Of a stretch of DNA of 64,000 bases, positions 41,057 through 50,225 are shown in pieces. The notes under the pieces were generated by a model. That model did not search any database, was not told the DNA's origin, and saw only the letters and a program-made list of their open reading frames with translations. A program made the translations under genes and the position numbers. How positions within the stretch are numbered: the first letter of the stretch is position 1; each line of letters starts with the position of its first letter. Origin of the DNA: Opitutus sp. ER46 (GTDB taxonomy: Bacteria > Verrucomicrobiota > Verrucomicrobiia > Opitutales > Opitutaceae); NCBI RefSeq assembly GCF_003054705.1, contig NZ_QAYX01000024.1:661001-725000 (forward strand), in the 5' to 3' direction.

Positions 41057-43732
41057 ATGCGCTTTGTCCTTCGGATGGCCTGGCGGGATTCCCGGGCATC
41101 GCGGCGACGCCTGGTGTTGGCGTCGCTCTCGGTGGTCCTCGGGATTGCAGCGTTGGTGGCGATCGGCTCGTTCAGCGCGAATCTGGCGCGGGCGATCGAC
41201 ACGCAGGCGCGGGGACTCCTGGGCGCGGATCTCGTGGTCACGCTGCGGGCCGAGCCCTCGGCCGCGCTGCGGGCGGCCCTGACGGAGTTGGGCGGAGAGC
41301 AGGCGCAGGAGATCGGGTTCTCCTCGATGATGGTGTTCCCGACGGCGGACAATCTCACGCGCCTGGTGGAGGTGAGGGCGATGAGCGGGGCATTTCCGTT
41401 CTACGGTGATTTTGCGACGGTGCCGGCGGATGGGCCGCAGCGGTTGCGTGCCAACGCAGCCGACGCCACGGCTCCGAACCTGATCATTCTCGAGGAGACG
41501 CTGCTGCGGCAGTTCGGCGCCCGGCCCGGGGACGAGGTGAAGCTGGGCGAGGCGCGCTTCGTGATTGCCGCGGGGCTGCAAAAGCTGCCCGGGGAAGGCT
41601 CCGCGGTGTCGGCCACGTTCGCCCCGCGGGCGCTGATCACGCGACGCGGGCTGGAGGCGAGCGGGCTTACCGGCAAGCCCACGCTCCTGCGTTACCGGAC
41701 GCAGATCAAACTGCCCCCGGGGCGTGATCCCGACGCCATCGGACGCGAACTGCGCACGCGCTTCGCCGGCGAGCGGCTGTCGTACGACACCGTGCAGCGG
41801 CGCAAACGCGACCTCGGCCGCGCGCTCGAGAACATCCAGGGCTTCCTGAGCCTCGTCGGCTTCGTGGCGCTGTTCCTCGGCGCGATTGGCGTGGCGAGTG
41901 CGATCGCGGTCTATGTGCGGCAGAAGATCACAACCATCGCCGTGCTGCGTTGCCTCGGGGCGAGTGCGCGGCAGGCGTTCGCGGTGTATCTCGTGCAGGG
42001 CCTCGCGCTCGGCGTGGCGGGCGCAGTGATGGGGGCCACGCTGGGCGTGGCGGTGCAGCGGCTGCTGCCTCCGCTGGTCGCGGGGTTGCTGCCGTTTGAG
42101 GTGGAGTTTTTCGTCGCGTGGCCGGCGGTTGCTCGTGGCGCCGTGGCCGGGCTGGTCATCTGCCTGCTGTTCACCCTCCTGCCGCTGCTGGCGGTGCGGC
42201 GCGTGTCGCCGCTCGTTGCCTTGCGATCCGCGTTTGCCGAGCGCGTTGGCGGCGGACCGGATCCATGGCGGATCACACTCGGTGTCGGAATCGTCGTAGC
42301 CGTGAGCGGCTTCGCGGTTTGGCAGACGGGGAGCGCGCGGATGGGACTTGGTTTCGCGGGGATGCTGGCGGTCGGCCTGGGCGTGCTGGCAGGGGCGGCG
42401 AAACTCGTGGCGGCACTCGCGCGCTGGTTGATTTCGGGCCGCGGTCGCCGGTGGCTGCCCGGGCGGGCGCCCTACGTGGTGCGTCAGGGCGTGGCCAATC
42501 TCTACCGGCCGCAGAATCGCACGGTCCTGCTGCTTTTCGCGCTGGGGCTGGGGACGTTCCTGATGCTGACGCTCTTCCTGTCGCGTTCGACGCTCCTGCG
42601 GGAGATCGAGCTGACGGGCGGCGAGGGTCGGCCGAACCTGCTCTTCTTCGACATCCAGGACGACCAGCTCGAGCCGTTGACGAAACTCGTCGCGGACGAG
42701 GGGGCGCCGGTGCAGGTCGGGGCGCCCGTGGTGACCATGCGAATTGCGGCGGTGAACGGCGTGAAGACTGAGGACCTGCTGGCGCGACGGGGGCGGCTGG
42801 CGGACGGGACGCCGGGTGGCGACGCCGGCGAGCAGGCGCCTGCAGCGAGGGCGTCGGAGCGCAGCGCGGAGAAGGCCAAGCGAGGCGAAGGCGCGCCGAT
42901 CGCGGGATGGACGCTGCGGCGCGAGTACCGATCGACGTTTCGCGGCACGCTCGGACGTTCCGAAAAGGTGGTGCAGGGCGAGTTCGTGGCGCGGGTGGAA
43001 CCGGGGGCGGAGGTGGTGCCCATTTCGATCGAGGAAGGACTGTTGAAGGAGATGAACCTGCGCCTGGGGGATCGGATTGACTGGGACCTGCAGGGCGTGC
43101 CGCTGGCGTCGCGTATCGCCAGCGTGCGGACGGTGGAGTGGCGGCGGCTCGAGCCGAACTTCTTCGTGGTGTTCCCCGAAGGCGTGCTCGAGGGCGCGCC
43201 GAAGTTTCACGTTGTGGCGCTCCGCGCGGCCTCGACCGAGGCCTCGGGTCGATTGCAGCGGGCGGTGGTGGCGGCGTTCCCGAATGTGACGGCGATCGAC
43301 CTGGCGCTGGTGATGCAGACGGTGGACGGAGTCGTCTCGAAGGTGGCCTTCGTGGTGCAGTTCATGGCGCTGTTCACGGTGGCGACGGGCGTGATCGTGC
43401 TCGCGGGCGCGGTGCTGACCGGACGTTTTCAGCGACAGCGCGAGACCGTATTGCTGCGGACCGTGGGCGCGACGCGCCGGCAACTCACGCAGATGATGCT
43501 GGTGGAGTACGCCGTGCTGGGCGGGTTGGCGGCGGTGACGGGAGGTGGGCTGGCGATCGTGGCCAACGCGTTGCTGGCGGCGTTTGTTTTTCGCACCACC
43601 CCGGCGGTGGCACCGCTGGAAATTCTGGGGGCAGTCGTGGCGGTCATCGGCGTGACGCTCGCCACGGGGTTGTGGGCGAACCGGGGCGTAACGCGCCACC
43701 CACCGCTGGAAGTACTGCGCCAGGAAACCTAG
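41057..43732 (+). CDS. ybbP: FtsX-like ABC transporter permease YbbP-like
   Basis: An 891-residue inner-membrane protein beginning MRFVLRMAWRDSRASRRRLVLASLSVVLGIAALVAIGSFS, with FtsX-type permease regions near residues 265-400 (LVGFVALFLGAIGVASAIAVYVRQKITTIAVLRCLGASARQ) and again at the C-terminus (VQFMALFTVATGVIVLAGAVLTGRFQRQRETVLLRTVGATRRQ). Large periplasmic domains lie between. The duplicated FtsX core in one chain is the YbbP layout. An acidic, Ala-rich insert around residue 590 (GEQAPAARASERSAEKAKRGEG) looks like a lineage-specific linker. It is coupled to ybbA. Confidence 0.88.
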   Translation: MRFVLRMAWRDSRASRRRLVLASLSVVLGIAALVAIGSFSANLARAIDTQARGLLGADLVVTLRAEPSAALRAALTELGGEQAQEIGFSSMMVFPTADNLTRLVEVRAMSGAFPFYGDFATVPADGPQRLRANAADATAPNLIILEETLLRQFGARPGDEVKLGEARFVIAAGLQKLPGEGSAVSATFAPRALITRRGLEASGLTGKPTLLRYRTQIKLPPGRDPDAIGRELRTRFAGERLSYDTVQRRKRDLGRALENIQGFLSLVGFVALFLGAIGVASAIAVYVRQKITTIAVLRCLGASARQAFAVYLVQGLALGVAGAVMGATLGVAVQRLLPPLVAGLLPFEVEFFVAWPAVARGAVAGLVICLLFTLLPLLAVRRVSPLVALRSAFAERVGGGPDPWRITLGVGIVVAVSGFAVWQTGSARMGLGFAGMLAVGLGVLAGAAKLVAALARWLISGRGRRWLPGRAPYVVRQGVANLYRPQNRTVLLLFALGLGTFLMLTLFLSRSTLLREIELTGGEGRPNLLFFDIQDDQLEPLTKLVADEGAPVQVGAPVVTMRIAAVNGVKTEDLLARRGRLADGTPGGDAGEQAPAARASERSAEKAKRGEGAPIAGWTLRREYRSTFRGTLGRSEKVVQGEFVARVEPGAEVVPISIEEGLLKEMNLRLGDRIDWDLQGVPLASRIASVRTVEWRRLEPNFFVVFPEGVLEGAPKFHVVALRAASTEASGRLQRAVVAAFPNVTAIDLALVMQTVDGVVSKVAFVVQFMALFTVATGVIVLAGAVLTGRFQRQRETVLLRTVGATRRQLTQMMLVEYAVLGGLAAVTGGGLAIVANALLAAFVFRTTPAVAPLEILGAVVAVIGVTLATGLWANRGVTRHPPLEVLRQET

Positions 43733-43842
43733 ACGGGGCGCGGCGCAGGAGCGCGGTGGCCGGATGATGCCGGGCGGGTCGTCGGGGCGAGGGAATGGCG
43801 CACGCTTGCTTCTTTGCCGTTGTTCCTTCCCTTCATGCGGCC

Positions 43843-44346
43843 ATGCCACGCGTCGTTAGCTTCCACTACACCCTCCGCGATCCGTCCGGTCGGGTGCTCG
43901 ACACCTCCGCTGGGAACGATCCCATCACGTACATTGAAGGGGCGGGTCAGATCATTCCCGGACTCGATCAGCAGCTGCGGGATGCGCAGCTGGATGAGAA
44001 GCGGAAAGTGATCGTGCCGGCGGCGCAGGCGTATGGCGAACGCGACCCCGAGCAGGTGCAGCGCGTGAAACGCGAGCTGTTGCCGATCGATGGCGAACTC
44101 AAGGTTGGTGATCAGTTCCAAGCGGGTGCGGACCGGCACGCTCCGATCGTGACCGTGACCGCGATCGAAGGTGAGGATGTGGTGCTGGATGCGAACCATC
44201 CTCTGGCCGGAGTTGAGCTGACTTTTGACGTGCAGGTGACCGCGGTGCGCGAAGCCACCGAAGCCGAGCAGCAGCGCGGCCATGTTCATGGCGGCGAAGG
44301 CTGTTGCGGCGGTGGTGGCGGTGAGTGCGGTTGCGGCGGGCACTGA
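43843..44346 (+). CDS. slyD: FKBP-type peptidyl-prolyl isomerase SlyD-like
   Basis: SlyD is a cytoplasmic prolyl isomerase and metallochaperone. The 167-residue product has the FKBP start YTLRDPSGRVLDTSAGNDPITYIEGAGQIIPGLDQQL, the insert-in-flap region (RELLPIDGELKVGDQF) and LDANHPLAGVELTFDVQV. The tail (HVHGGEGCCGGGGGECGCGGH) is rich in His, Cys and Gly and should bind Ni, Zn or Cu. ATG at 43843 is preferred to one 48 bp upstream because the fold begins at PRVVSFHY. Confidence 0.93.
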   Translation: MPRVVSFHYTLRDPSGRVLDTSAGNDPITYIEGAGQIIPGLDQQLRDAQLDEKRKVIVPAAQAYGERDPEQVQRVKRELLPIDGELKVGDQFQAGADRHAPIVTVTAIEGEDVVLDANHPLAGVELTFDVQVTAVREATEAEQQRGHVHGGEGCCGGGGGECGCGGH

Positions 44347-44537
44347 TTTGCCGCGGTCCTGACCCAAGCCGGCGGCGCTGGGGCTTTTTGCCGGGCGCCG
44401 CCTAGGCGGCACCGGACGAAAGGAGGAGCCAAGCGGACGCTACCCGACGGCTCTTGGGCTGGAGGTGGTTGTCTGTAAGCAGGCCCGCCTGCAGCTTGCC
44501 GTTTGCGGCAAACGCCCCGGGTGTGAATCCTTTCGTC

Positions 44538-45284
44538 ATGAACGTACTCGGCATCGACATCGGTGGCTCGGCGCTCAAAGGCGCGCCGGTGAACACGCTC
44601 ACGGGCGAATTGCTTGCGGAGCGGCACCGTATCGCGACACCGGACACGCTGTCGCCGAAGGAGATGGCGGCGAGCGTGGGCGAGCTGGCGCGGCATTTCC
44701 GGTGGCGCGGGCCGATCGGCGTGGGTTTTCCCGGCGTGGTGCACGGAACCCGGATTCTGACGGCGGCGAACCTGCACAAAGGGTTCGTGGGGTGCGATGC
44801 GGGGAAGCTGTTCGCCGGGGCGACGCGTTGTCGTGTGGCGGTGACCAACGACGCGGCCGCGGCGGCGATGGCGGAGATGCGTTTCGGTGCCGGCGAGGGG
44901 TTTGATGGCAAGGTGTTGATCCTGACGCTCGGGACCGGCGTGGGCTCGGCGGTCGCATTCGGCGGGGTCGTGGTGCCGTTCGAGCTGGGGCATCTGCCGT
45001 GGAAAGGGAAGGATGCCGAGAAACATGTGGCGGCGTCGGTGCGCGAGCAGAAGGATCTTACCTGGAAAGAGTGGGGCGGGCGGTTGCACCACTACGTTGC
45101 GATCCTCGAACGGGTGATCTGGCCGGAGCTGATCATCGTGGGCGGCGGCGTGAGCTCGAAGCACCACAAGTTCTTCAAGTACATCAAGCCGCGGGCGCGG
45201 CTGGTGCCGGCGGAGTTCTTCAACGAGGCGGGGATTGTTGGGGCGGCGCTGGCGGCGACGGCGGTGCACGCGCGAAAACGCTGA
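44538..45284 (+). CDS. ppgK: Polyphosphate glucokinase (ROK family)
   Basis: The 248-residue protein starts [18 protein letters not shown] (ROK phosphate-1 motif), has [10 protein letters not shown], then [28 protein letters not shown] (phosphate-2) and [18 protein letters not shown], where the GHLPW sequence and lack of the ROK zinc cluster are typical of polyphosphate-dependent glucokinase. It phosphorylates glucose from polyphosphate (and often ATP) in the cytoplasm. No close operon partner is apparent; slyD ends 191 bp upstream. The start is the first methionine before the conserved domain. Confidence 0.88.
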   Translation: MNVLGIDIGGSALKGAPVNTLTGELLAERHRIATPDTLSPKEMAASVGELARHFRWRGPIGVGFPGVVHGTRILTAANLHKGFVGCDAGKLFAGATRCRVAVTNDAAAAAMAEMRFGAGEGFDGKVLILTLGTGVGSAVAFGGVVVPFELGHLPWKGKDAEKHVAASVREQKDLTWKEWGGRLHHYVAILERVIWPELIIVGGGVSSKHHKFFKYIKPRARLVPAEFFNEAGIVGAALAATAVHARKR

Positions 45285-45377
45285 GGCCTGGGAGCGGAGC
45301 ACCGTCCGGTCGGGGCGCGGCGCGACATTGCGATTTTCCGTGTCTTCGCCGTTTTTGGCCGCCACAAACCAGCCCCG

Positions 45378-45659
45378 ATGAAAAGCGCCTACGAACTCGC
45401 CATGGAGCGGCTCGCCAAGTCCGAGCCGACGTCCGCCCCGCTGACCGCCGAACAGAAGGCCCGCCTTGCGGAGATCGATCGCGTGTACAAGGGCAAGCTC
45501 GCCGAGCGGGAGATCTTCCTGCGCCAGCACCTGGATCAGGCGCTGGCCGACCAGAAGATGGAGGAGGTCGACAAGATCAAGCAGCAGATCGCAAATGAGC
45601 GCGCCCGGATTGAGGAGGAGCGGGAGGCGGAGAAGGATCGCGTGCGCAAGGGCGCCTGA
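45378..45659 (+). CDS. Small conserved coiled-coil protein
   Basis: A 93-residue, highly charged protein starting MKSAYELAMERLAKSEPT with helical heptad-like composition throughout (LTAEQKARLAEIDRVYKGKLAEREIFLRQHL, KIKQQIANERARIEEEREAEKDRVRKGA). I have a general impression that proteins of this size beginning MKSAYELAMERL occur in other Verrucomicrobiota and Planctomycetes, but function is not known to me. It has its own ATG 93 bp after ppgK and stands convergent with comEC. Confidence 0.75.
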   Translation: MKSAYELAMERLAKSEPTSAPLTAEQKARLAEIDRVYKGKLAEREIFLRQHLDQALADQKMEEVDKIKQQIANERARIEEEREAEKDRVRKGA

Positions 45660-45680
45660 CGGCGTTTGCCGCGGGCGGAG

Positions 45681-47318
45681 CTACAGTTGGTAGCGGACTC
45701 CGGCCGCGAGCGTGAGGGCGACGACGACGAACGGCGCCCACCGCAGCCCGTGATTCCAGCGGCCGGCATAGCCGGCGATCAGGGTTGCGGTGAGGAGGGT
45801 CAATGCGGCGCCGCCGATCCAGGGCGCCCGAAACTCCGCGGTGATGTAGGCGCCGGGCACCCGCACGCCGTGGCGGACGAGTTGCTCGATCACGAGCAGC
45901 ACGAGCGCGGAAGCATGGTTGCACAAGGCTGCCCAGCTCGCGCAGCCGATGAGACCGAAGAGCAGCGCGGCAAAGCCGCCGAGCGTTACCAGCATGGCGG
46001 CCGGAATCAGGACCAGGTTGGCGACAAATGCGCCCGGGGTGACGAGTTTGAAGAACTGCACGCTGGTGAGCATCCCGACGAGCGATGTGGCGACCCCAAC
46101 CGCCACCGCCAGGACGAACTTGCGCCAAGCGCCATCGAGCGCGGTTTGCCACGGCCGCCAGGTGGCCTTTGGCAGGTCCCGCCAGAGCGCGGCTCGCTCT
46201 TCCCAATGCTCAGCCAGCGGCAAACCCAGCAGGAGCAGCACGAGCACGATCGCGTAGCTCATCAGGAAGCTGGCGCCGAAGAATTGCAGGGGTGCCACCA
46301 GCAGGACAACCGCGGCGGAGGCGACCAGCGCCGCGATCGGGTTGGGTGGGCGCCGCAGCACGAACGCGGCGTGGAAGAAGACCGCCATCGCGAACGCGCG
46401 CACCGCGGAGGGCGCCGCTCCCGTGATGTCGACGAACAACCAGAGCAGCGGCGAGCCGATGAGAAAGCGCGACCAGGAACCGAGGCGGACCAGCAGGAGG
46501 AGTGATTGGATCGCGAGCGCGATGACCCCGATGTTCAAGCCGCTGATGGCGAACAGGTGCATCGTGCCGCTCTGCATGAACACCTCGCGTTGCTCGTCGG
46601 TCAGCTCACGCGTTTCGCCGAGCATCATCGCCCGGAGCAGCCCGGTGAGCCGCGGCTGCCGTTCCTCGATGCCGAGTCCGAGAATGACCCGGAAGCGTCG
46701 CACCGCTCGATCGCAGAACGCATAGTACGGTGACGGCGGAATCGCTTCGGCGCGAATCCACCCACGCGTGAGGCGCTGGCGGATCCCCGCTGCCGCGAGA
46801 AAGCCTTCGAAGGTGTCCGCCGCCGGTCGGGCCGGCAGCGGAGCCAGCACGCCTTCGACCGTCATCACCGCGCTGCGGCGGGGGCGTGGCACGCCCGGGG
46901 CGACAAGGCCGGCAAAGTACACCCGCTGTCCCAGGAGCTCCCGAAAGATGTCTGGTGCCTGCACGACGCGGCCGAGCCCGGCGGATTTTCGCGCATCGCG
47001 GGTCGCGAAGGTGCGTTCGACGCGGAGTTGGAGGACCGTCTCGCGGGCCGGTCGCGGCTCGGTTTCCGGTGGAGGCGTCGTGCCTTGGTATCGGGCAACG
47101 CCGGCGGCGCCGAAGGCGGTCACAATCCCCGTTACCCAGAGCACGCGCGGCCAGTCGCGCAGCGCGGCCAGCAGCGCGACGATGGCTCCGGCGGCGGCGA
47201 GCCCCAGCGGCCAGCCGGAGCCCGCCGGCTCAGCCAATCGCGCCAGCAGCAGCCCCATCCCATACGGCAGCACCAGCCACAACAGTGGCGCCCGGTGTCC
47301 AAGGCTGCGCGAAACCAT
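45681..47318 (-). CDS. comEC: ComEC/Rec2-family DNA-uptake channel, lacking the C-terminal hydrolase domain
   Basis: ComEC forms the inner-membrane channel that passes single-stranded DNA into the cytoplasm in natural transformation. The 545-residue product has an N-terminal DUF4131-type soluble region (residues 60-200, after an opening pair of helices) and the competence domain with many helices, including MLGETRELTDEQREVFMQSGTMHLFAISGLNIGVIALAIQSLLLL, a strongly conserved ComEC stretch. It ends near residue 545 just after a final helix, whereas many ComEC proteins are longer and end in a metallo-beta-lactamase-like domain. The palindrome array starts 66 bp upstream of its start, shared with the divergent HTH gene. 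Confidence 0.88.
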   Translation of the reverse strand: MVSRSLGHRAPLLWLVLPYGMGLLLARLAEPAGSGWPLGLAAAGAIVALLAALRDWPRVLWVTGIVTAFGAAGVARYQGTTPPPETEPRPARETVLQLRVERTFATRDARKSAGLGRVVQAPDIFRELLGQRVYFAGLVAPGVPRPRRSAVMTVEGVLAPLPARPAADTFEGFLAAAGIRQRLTRGWIRAEAIPPSPYYAFCDRAVRRFRVILGLGIEERQPRLTGLLRAMMLGETRELTDEQREVFMQSGTMHLFAISGLNIGVIALAIQSLLLLVRLGSWSRFLIGSPLLWLFVDITGAAPSAVRAFAMAVFFHAAFVLRRPPNPIAALVASAAVVLLVAPLQFFGASFLMSYAIVLVLLLLGLPLAEHWEERAALWRDLPKATWRPWQTALDGAWRKFVLAVAVGVATSLVGMLTSVQFFKLVTPGAFVANLVLIPAAMLVTLGGFAALLFGLIGCASWAALCNHASALVLLVIEQLVRHGVRVPGAYITAEFRAPWIGGAALTLLTATLIAGYAGRWNHGLRWAPFVVVALTLAAGVRYQL

Positions 47319-47383
47319 GCGAGAACGCTAAGTAATGTGAAAATAACGGCGACAAAGAAAATGATGACAAGTAGCAGGCTCGA

Positions 47384-47580
47384 AGTGTCACGTAATACGT
47401 GACACTGGGAGTGCGTGGCGCATGCCGAAAAGTGTCACGTATTACGTGACAGTTGGCTCGAGAAACAACCCCGATCATCAGTGTGAAAGTGGCCGACGGG
47501 AGCCCGGCGAGAGTGTCACGTAATACGTGACAGTGGACAGGAGGTGCGGAGCGGGGAGGTGTCACGTAATACGTGACACT
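47384..47580. repeat. Palindrome cluster D (four copies) in the comEC/HTH divergent region
   Basis: Copies lie at 47384-47406, 47431-47453, 47512-47534 and 47558-47580, spaced 47, 81 and 46 bp, again two pairs. The first is perfect over 11-bp arms; the second has T as central base; the fourth begins with G in place of A. The last copy ends 46 bp before the HTH gene start and the first lies 66 bp before comEC, so the array occupies both promoter regions. The rest of the 47319-47626 gap is AT-richer than its surroundings. Confidence 0.95.
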
Positions 47581-47626
47581 TTGAAAATGAAGTAGACATC
47601 ACGAAGACAAATAAACAGAGACAGTT

Positions 47627-48073
47627 ATGGCTGCTCCTTTTGATATGCCAAAGTCGGCGATGCTGCCGCTGGAGATGATGGCGTTGATTTGCCGGGCGGG
47701 GGTGGAGCTGGGCGGCGAGGTGCGGCGGGCGGGGGCGGTGCGCACCGAGGGGGCGCCGGGTGCGGGGCGGCGGGGGCGGACCCTGCGGCCCGGGGAGGGG
47801 ACGCCGTTGTGGAATGCGCTGCGTCGCCGGCTGGGCGCCGAGCTGCGTTTTGGCGATCAGGCGCGGTTGGCGCGGATGCTGGGTTTGCCACGGCAGAGGG
47901 TGAACGAGTTTCTGACGGGCGGCCGGCAGATGCCGGATGCGGAGCGGGCGTTGCAGTTGCTGGCGGCGGTGAGCGCGCTGGCGGCGGAGCGGACGGCGGA
48001 CGGCGTGGAGGCCGACGGGACGAAACGGCCGCGGACGCGAACGAAACCCGCGCCCCGGCAGGTTCGCGTTTGA
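47627..48073 (+). CDS. Small helix-turn-helix DNA-binding protein
   Basis: A basic 148-residue protein. Residues 83-120 (FGDQARLARMLGLPRQRVNEFLTGGRQMPDAERALQLL) read as a Cro/CI-type helix-turn-helix with the second helix around RQRVNEFL. The first 80 residues (MMALICRAGVELGGEVRRAG, GRTLRPGEGTPLWNALRRRLG) and the Lys/Arg-rich tail are unassigned. It lies directly downstream of palindrome cluster D and 34 bp before rarA on the same strand. Binding to the palindromes, with autoregulation, is an inference from position alone. A start at 47645 is possible. Confidence 0.7.
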   Translation: MAAPFDMPKSAMLPLEMMALICRAGVELGGEVRRAGAVRTEGAPGAGRRGRTLRPGEGTPLWNALRRRLGAELRFGDQARLARMLGLPRQRVNEFLTGGRQMPDAERALQLLAAVSALAAERTADGVEADGTKRPRTRTKPAPRQVRV

Positions 48074-48107
48074 ACCGGGGCCGGGGCGCGTCTATCGGTG
48101 CGGGCCA

Positions 48108-49463
48108 ATGGCAGCACCTGATGACGAACCTGAGCTTTTTGGCGACGAACCACTGGCGGAGCCGGTTGGGGCGGGCAAACCGGCGGCAAACCAGCCGCTC
48201 GCCGCGAGGATGCGTCCGCGGAAGTTGAGCGAGGTCGTTGGCCAGGAGCACATTCTCAGACCCGGCAGCCTCCTGCCGCGGCTGGTGGCGCAGAACCGGT
48301 TTGGCTCACTGATTTTCTACGGACCGCCGGGCTGCGGAAAGACGAGCTTTGCGGAGGCGATCGCGGCCGAGACCCACAGCCGGTTCGTGCGGGTGAATGC
48401 GGTGATGTCCAACGTGGCCGAGTTGCGGGAGATCCTCGGCCGGGCGCGGCGCCATCCGGAAGCGGGCACGATCCTGTTCATTGACGAGCTGCACCGGTTC
48501 AACAAGTCGCAGCAGGACCTGCTGCTGCCGGACGTCGAGGAGGGCAATGTGCGCCTGATCGGGGCCACGACGCACAACCCGGGCTTCTACGTGAATCCGC
48601 CGCTGCTCTCACGCAGCCATCTGTTCCGGCTCGAGCCCTTGTCCACGCAGGCGGTGGTGGGCGTGCTCAAGCAGGCGCTGACCGACGCGGAGCGCGGGCT
48701 GGGCACCCGGGGCGTGACGGCGGACGACAAGCTGCTGGCGGACCTGGCGGTGTTGTGCGGCGGCGATCTGCGCCGGGCGTTGAACTCACTGGAGGTCCTG
48801 GTGCTGGGATTGCCCGAGCAGGGGACGATGTCCCCGGCGGATCTCGAGGTTTTCGCGCGCGAACGCCGGATCCGTTACGATGCGGACGAGGATGAGCACT
48901 ACGATACGATCTCGGCGTTCATCAAAAGCTGCCGGGGAAGCGACCCGGATGCGGCGATGTACTGGCTGGCGAAGATGTTGGAAGGCGGCGAAGACCCGCG
49001 GTTTATCGCGCGCCGGCTGGTGATCCTGGCCAGCGAGGACGTGGGGCTGGCGGATCCCCAGGCGTTGCCGCTTACGGTGGCGGCGCATCATGCGGTGGAT
49101 TTCATCGGCCTGCCGGAGGCGGAGCTGACGCTGGCGCATGCGACGCTCTACATCGCCACGGCGCCGAAGAGTAATTCAGCGACGCTGGCGCTGGGCGAGG
49201 CGCACCGAGCGCTCAAGGAACAGCCGGTGCAGACGATCCCGGCGGCGTTGCGCAGCAAGAGCGGACAGGCCAACAAGCGCATGGGGCAGGGGAAGGGGTA
49301 CAAGTACGCGCACGACTTCCCGGAGAATATTTCGGGCGACGATTACCTGGAGAAGCCGCTGCGGATCTACGCCCCAAAAACGGCGGGCTGGGAGCAGAAG
49401 ATCGCGGATCGGCTCGCGCGGTGGGCGGCCTTGAAGGCGGAGATTCGCGCGCGGGAACGTTGA
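48108..49463 (+). CDS. rarA: Replication-associated recombination protein A (RarA/MgsA)
   Basis: RarA is a AAA+ clamp-loader-like ATPase acting at stalled replication forks. The 451-residue product has LAARMRPRKLSEVVGQEHIL at the N-terminus, Walker A FYGPPGCGKTSFAEAIA, Walker [17 protein letters not shown], sensor 1 LIGATTHNPGF and the C-terminal tetramerisation domain with FIKSCRGSDPDAAMYWLAKMLEGGEDPRFIARRL and MGQGKGYKYAHDFPE. Length is typical. It follows the HTH gene by 34 bp and probably shares its transcript. Confidence 0.96.
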   Translation: MAAPDDEPELFGDEPLAEPVGAGKPAANQPLAARMRPRKLSEVVGQEHILRPGSLLPRLVAQNRFGSLIFYGPPGCGKTSFAEAIAAETHSRFVRVNAVMSNVAELREILGRARRHPEAGTILFIDELHRFNKSQQDLLLPDVEEGNVRLIGATTHNPGFYVNPPLLSRSHLFRLEPLSTQAVVGVLKQALTDAERGLGTRGVTADDKLLADLAVLCGGDLRRALNSLEVLVLGLPEQGTMSPADLEVFARERRIRYDADEDEHYDTISAFIKSCRGSDPDAAMYWLAKMLEGGEDPRFIARRLVILASEDVGLADPQALPLTVAAHHAVDFIGLPEAELTLAHATLYIATAPKSNSATLALGEAHRALKEQPVQTIPAALRSKSGQANKRMGQGKGYKYAHDFPENISGDDYLEKPLRIYAPKTAGWEQKIADRLARWAALKAEIRARER

Positions 49464-49553
49464 CCGGACGGGCGCAGAGGCGGCGGAGATTTTGCGGAAT
49501 TCTTGACGAGGTCGCCGCTTGCCCGGGAGGGCGGCACGGCTAGCGTCGGCGCC

Positions 49554-50147
49554 ATGAAACGAAGCGCCTGGATCGGCGGCCTTGCGGGAATCGCCCTCCT
49601 TCTCGTCGACGCGAGCGGGGCGGAAAACACCCCGAAAAAGAGCGGCGTGCGGATCAACCTGGACGAGCTTGAAGCGAAAGCGGCGGCCGCGCCGAAACCA
49701 GCCGCACCGGCGGTCAGCCCGATCCCGGCGGACACACCCAAGGCCAGCGCACCCGCGGCCGCGAGCACGGCGACGAAACCCGTGTCCGCGACGCCGGCCG
49801 CCAAGGCGGCGCCGGCGCAACCCCCGCAGCCGGAGCCGGGTGTGGAGATCCCTCGGGGTGAGAAGGGCTTCCTGCGGATCGCGATTCAGGACGGGAAATT
49901 CCGGCTTTCGTTCTACGACAAGTTTCGAGAGCCGATCATGGCGGACGTGCTGAGTGCGGCGCTGCGGTGGCCGGTGAAGTATCAGCCGAACGATGAGCGG
50001 GCACTCCTCACGCCGACGGAAGCGGGGATGGCGCTTGGCTCGGAGAAGATCGTCCGGCCGCCCTATGCGTTCAAACTCTTCATCACGCTGAACAAGGATC
50101 CGGACGCGAATCAGACGCCGGAGAGCTACGTGATCGACTTCCGCTGA
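49554..50147 (+). CDS. Secreted or periplasmic protein with Ala/Pro-rich linker, unknown function
   Basis: A 197-residue protein with a signal peptide (SAWIGGLAGIALLLVDASGA), a linker of alternating Ala and Pro from about residue 45 to 105, and a C-terminal domain (GEKGFLRIAIQDGKFRLSFYDKFREPIMADVLSAALRWPVKYQPNDERALLTPTEAG...FKLFITLNKDPDANQTPESYVIDF) that is rich in beta strands. Family not recognised. The layout suggests an envelope protein with a periplasm-spanning linker. It follows rarA by 90 bp. Confidence 0.75.
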   Translation: MKRSAWIGGLAGIALLLVDASGAENTPKKSGVRINLDELEAKAAAAPKPAAPAVSPIPADTPKASAPAAASTATKPVSATPAAKAAPAQPPQPEPGVEIPRGEKGFLRIAIQDGKFRLSFYDKFREPIMADVLSAALRWPVKYQPNDERALLTPTEAGMALGSEKIVRPPYAFKLFITLNKDPDANQTPESYVIDFR

Positions 50148-50225
50148 GCCCGCGGCGGCCCGGGCAGCGCGCCAGACCGCGCCGACGTTGACGGAGACGC
50201 GGGCCCAAGCGCCGCGCGCACCTGG

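Noticed and set aside
40118..43849. 1243-codon open frame on the minus strand
   Set aside because: It lies opposite ybbA and ybbP, which have clear motifs. The antisense frame is rich in Arg, His, Gln and Pro with no domain, as expected of a high-GC shadow.
44397..44410. 14-bp palindrome GCCGCCTAGGCGGC between slyD and ppgK as operator or terminator
   Set aside because: It has no T-run, no second copy was noticed, and perfect GC palindromes of this length are not rare in such a GC-rich sequence.
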